The notes under the pieces: model-generated
Database searches by the model: none
What the model saw: the letters and a program-made list of their open reading frames with translations, nothing else
Told to the model about the DNA's origin: nothing
In this document: positions 63,443 through 64,000 of the stretch, in pieces
Numbering within the stretch: position 1 is the stretch's first letter
How the letters are laid out: each line of letters begins with the position of its first letter
From: Chryseobacterium gambrini
Lineage (GTDB): Bacteria; Bacteroidota; Bacteroidia; Flavobacteriales; Weeksellaceae
Assembly: GCF_900156825.1 (NCBI RefSeq)
Contig: NZ_FTOV01000002.1
Coordinates: 372,001 to 436,000 of the forward strand
Reading direction: 5' to 3'
Length of the DNA stretch: 64,000 bases
Program-made: the position numbers and the translations under genes

Positions 63443-63504
63443 TCAATTTCCATTCGTTTTTAAACAGTTTTAGAAACTTCTCAGTTTTTCTGGGAAGTTT
63501 TTTG
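63443..63504 (+). ncRNA. Putative small RNA, unit 3
   Basis: Predicted transcript of about 60 nt ending in AAACTTCTCAG / CTGGGAAGTTT (63474-63484 and 63490-63500) with a T5 loop and a T-run. The first part (CTTCAATTTCCATTCG) is unstructured and could pair with target mRNAs. No ORF of note. Start inferred from the TAGCTTTA box. Confidence 0.5.
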
Positions 63505-63688
63505 TTTTCGAATGTGAAAGTCTAAATAATGAATTGTCAGGAAAAAGTCGGGAAAAGTAAACAAAAATGCTAAATGCTTTAATGCTAAATGCTTTTATGA
63601 AGCTATTTAAATATTTGATGGAGTTATCATCTGTTTATTTCGTGTCTTTTTGACGTTTTTAGTTGTTTTTGTAGTAAACAAATAAAAC

Positions 63689-63720
63689 AATAACAAAGTC
63701 CTGTTTGGAGGTTTGTTATT
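63689..63720 (-). terminator. Hairpin overlapping the stop of the partial minus-strand gene
   Basis: AATAACAAA (63689-63697) pairs with TTTGTTATT (63712-63720), with a TCC/GGA inner pairing. On the minus strand a GTTTTATTTG tract follows. The stop codon of the partial gene (63716-63718) falls within the stem. Confidence 0.65.
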
Positions 63721-64000
63721 TTAATAAATTTTTCTTTTTAATATCTTCTTCTATTAGTAGATTAAATTTGTCAATATTTAATTTTTCAATTAACATTTCT
63801 AGGTGTTTTGAAGAAGGGAATAAGATAAATGAATAATCGACTTCGTCACTTCTGTTACTTTTAATAATGATATAACTTTTTCCTTTTCTATAATAATAAT
63901 CTGCATAAAAAGGAGTTTGTGAAATTATTGGACCATTCAAATAAACGCAGCTGCCTTTTAAATTCTTATTATACCATTCAATTTTTTTATCAACTGAAGT
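63716..64000 (-). CDS. Hypothetical protein, C-terminal 94 residues (cut by window edge)
   Basis: The frame is open from the window edge at 64000 to the stop at 63716. The first visible residues are TSVDKKIEWYNKNLKGSCVY. A TTG at 63940 could be mistaken for a start, but the reading frame continues upstream without a stop. Segments KGKSYIIIKSNRSDEVDYSF and FPSSKHLEMLIEKLNIDKF suggest an alpha/beta soluble protein with a lysine-rich C-terminus. Family not recognised; the N-terminus is outside the window. Confidence 0.6.
   Translation of the reverse strand, partial: TSVDKKIEWYNKNLKGSCVYLNGPIISQTPFYADYYYRKGKSYIIIKSNRSDEVDYSFILFPSSKHLEMLIEKLNIDKFNLLIEEDIKKKNLLK

Larger units (their letters stand above)
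63120..63715. other. Non-coding region holding tandem sRNA units and a 15-bp tandem repeat
   Basis: 596 bp without a convincing ORF. It contains two operator-promoter-terminator units (63282-63391 and 63393-63504) and a 15-bp tandem duplication ATGCTAAATGCTTTA/ATGCTAAATGCTTTT (63567-63581 and 63582-63596). The terminator at 63689-63720 belongs to the partial gene on the minus strand. The remainder is AT-rich with no signal. Confidence 0.6.

Noticed and set aside
63940..63942. TTG at 63938-63940 as the start of the last minus-strand gene
   Set aside because: The frame remains open upstream to the window edge with protein-like sequence, so the gene is partial.

Overview
The window reads as chromosome of a Bacteroidota species of class Flavobacteriia, most likely a Chryseobacterium-like member of the Weeksellaceae. 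The reasons are the AT-rich composition, TAnnTTTG promoter boxes with a TTG element about 19-21 bp upstream and no Shine-Dalgarno dependence, type IX secretion (T9SS) C-terminal sorting domains, a class II HMG-CoA reductase (mevalonate pathway), a eukaryote-like fused OPRT-OMPDC, and intergenic repeat families typical of flavobacteria. No rRNA, tRNA, CRISPR array, prophage or insertion sequence was recognised. Most genes are core or ordinary accessory genes.

Layout. 0-8.4 kb, nearly all minus strand: the recA N-terminus cut by the window edge, an MpaB-type oxygenase, a LuxR-type regulator, a membrane protein, the glycolytic pair pfkA-gapA, and a radical-SAM DNA-repair pair (TIGR03916/TIGR03915 types) with a ParDE-like toxin-antitoxin module between its two genes. 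8.7-11.2 kb, plus: HMG-CoA reductase, a secreted protein and a DUF423 membrane protein. 11.4-17.1 kb, minus: TetR / ABC exporter / HlyD / TolC, a tripartite efflux or secretion unit whose ABC ATPase has unusual catalytic motifs, with repeat elements between hlyD and tolC. 17.3-24 kb, plus: esterase, sucC, small envelope proteins and a T9SS-exported zinc metalloprotease. 24-33 kb: MscS channel, peroxiredoxin, outer-membrane protein, a TonB-dependent siderophore receptor with a PepSY protein, a Gfo/Idh/MocA oxidoreductase and an ABC-F ATPase. 33-41 kb: DUF1761 protein, GNAT-like protein, GH25 lysozyme, NDH-2 with trmD, EEP nuclease, Lrp regulator with deoC, and dus. 41.5-49.6 kb: two large beta-barrel-type envelope proteins flanking two tandem T9SS cargo genes. 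49.6-57 kb, minus: fused UMP synthase, DUF1232 protein, two thioredoxin-fold proteins, aroC, a polytopic membrane protein and a glycine-zipper lipoprotein. 57-64 kb: a small secreted protein, a 1487-residue T9SS adhesin built of FN3 and GEVED-like modules, and a largely non-coding tail.

The most unusual structure is at 63.28-63.50 kb. Two tandem units spaced 111 bp apart each contain a TATGA-N6-TCATA palindrome, exactly 21 bp, a TAnnTTTA box, a transcript of about 60 nt, and an intrinsic terminator. I infer a pair of co-regulated small RNAs under a CRP/FNR-family type activator. A third promoter-to-terminator unit lies at 62.77-62.85 kb. Other points of note are an ABC exporter with four altered nucleotide-binding motifs, a 192-bp nested inverted-repeat element with a second partial copy, hairpin terminators abutting start codons, a probable leaderless NDH-2 mRNA, and a 42-codon leader ORF ending one base before the adhesin start.
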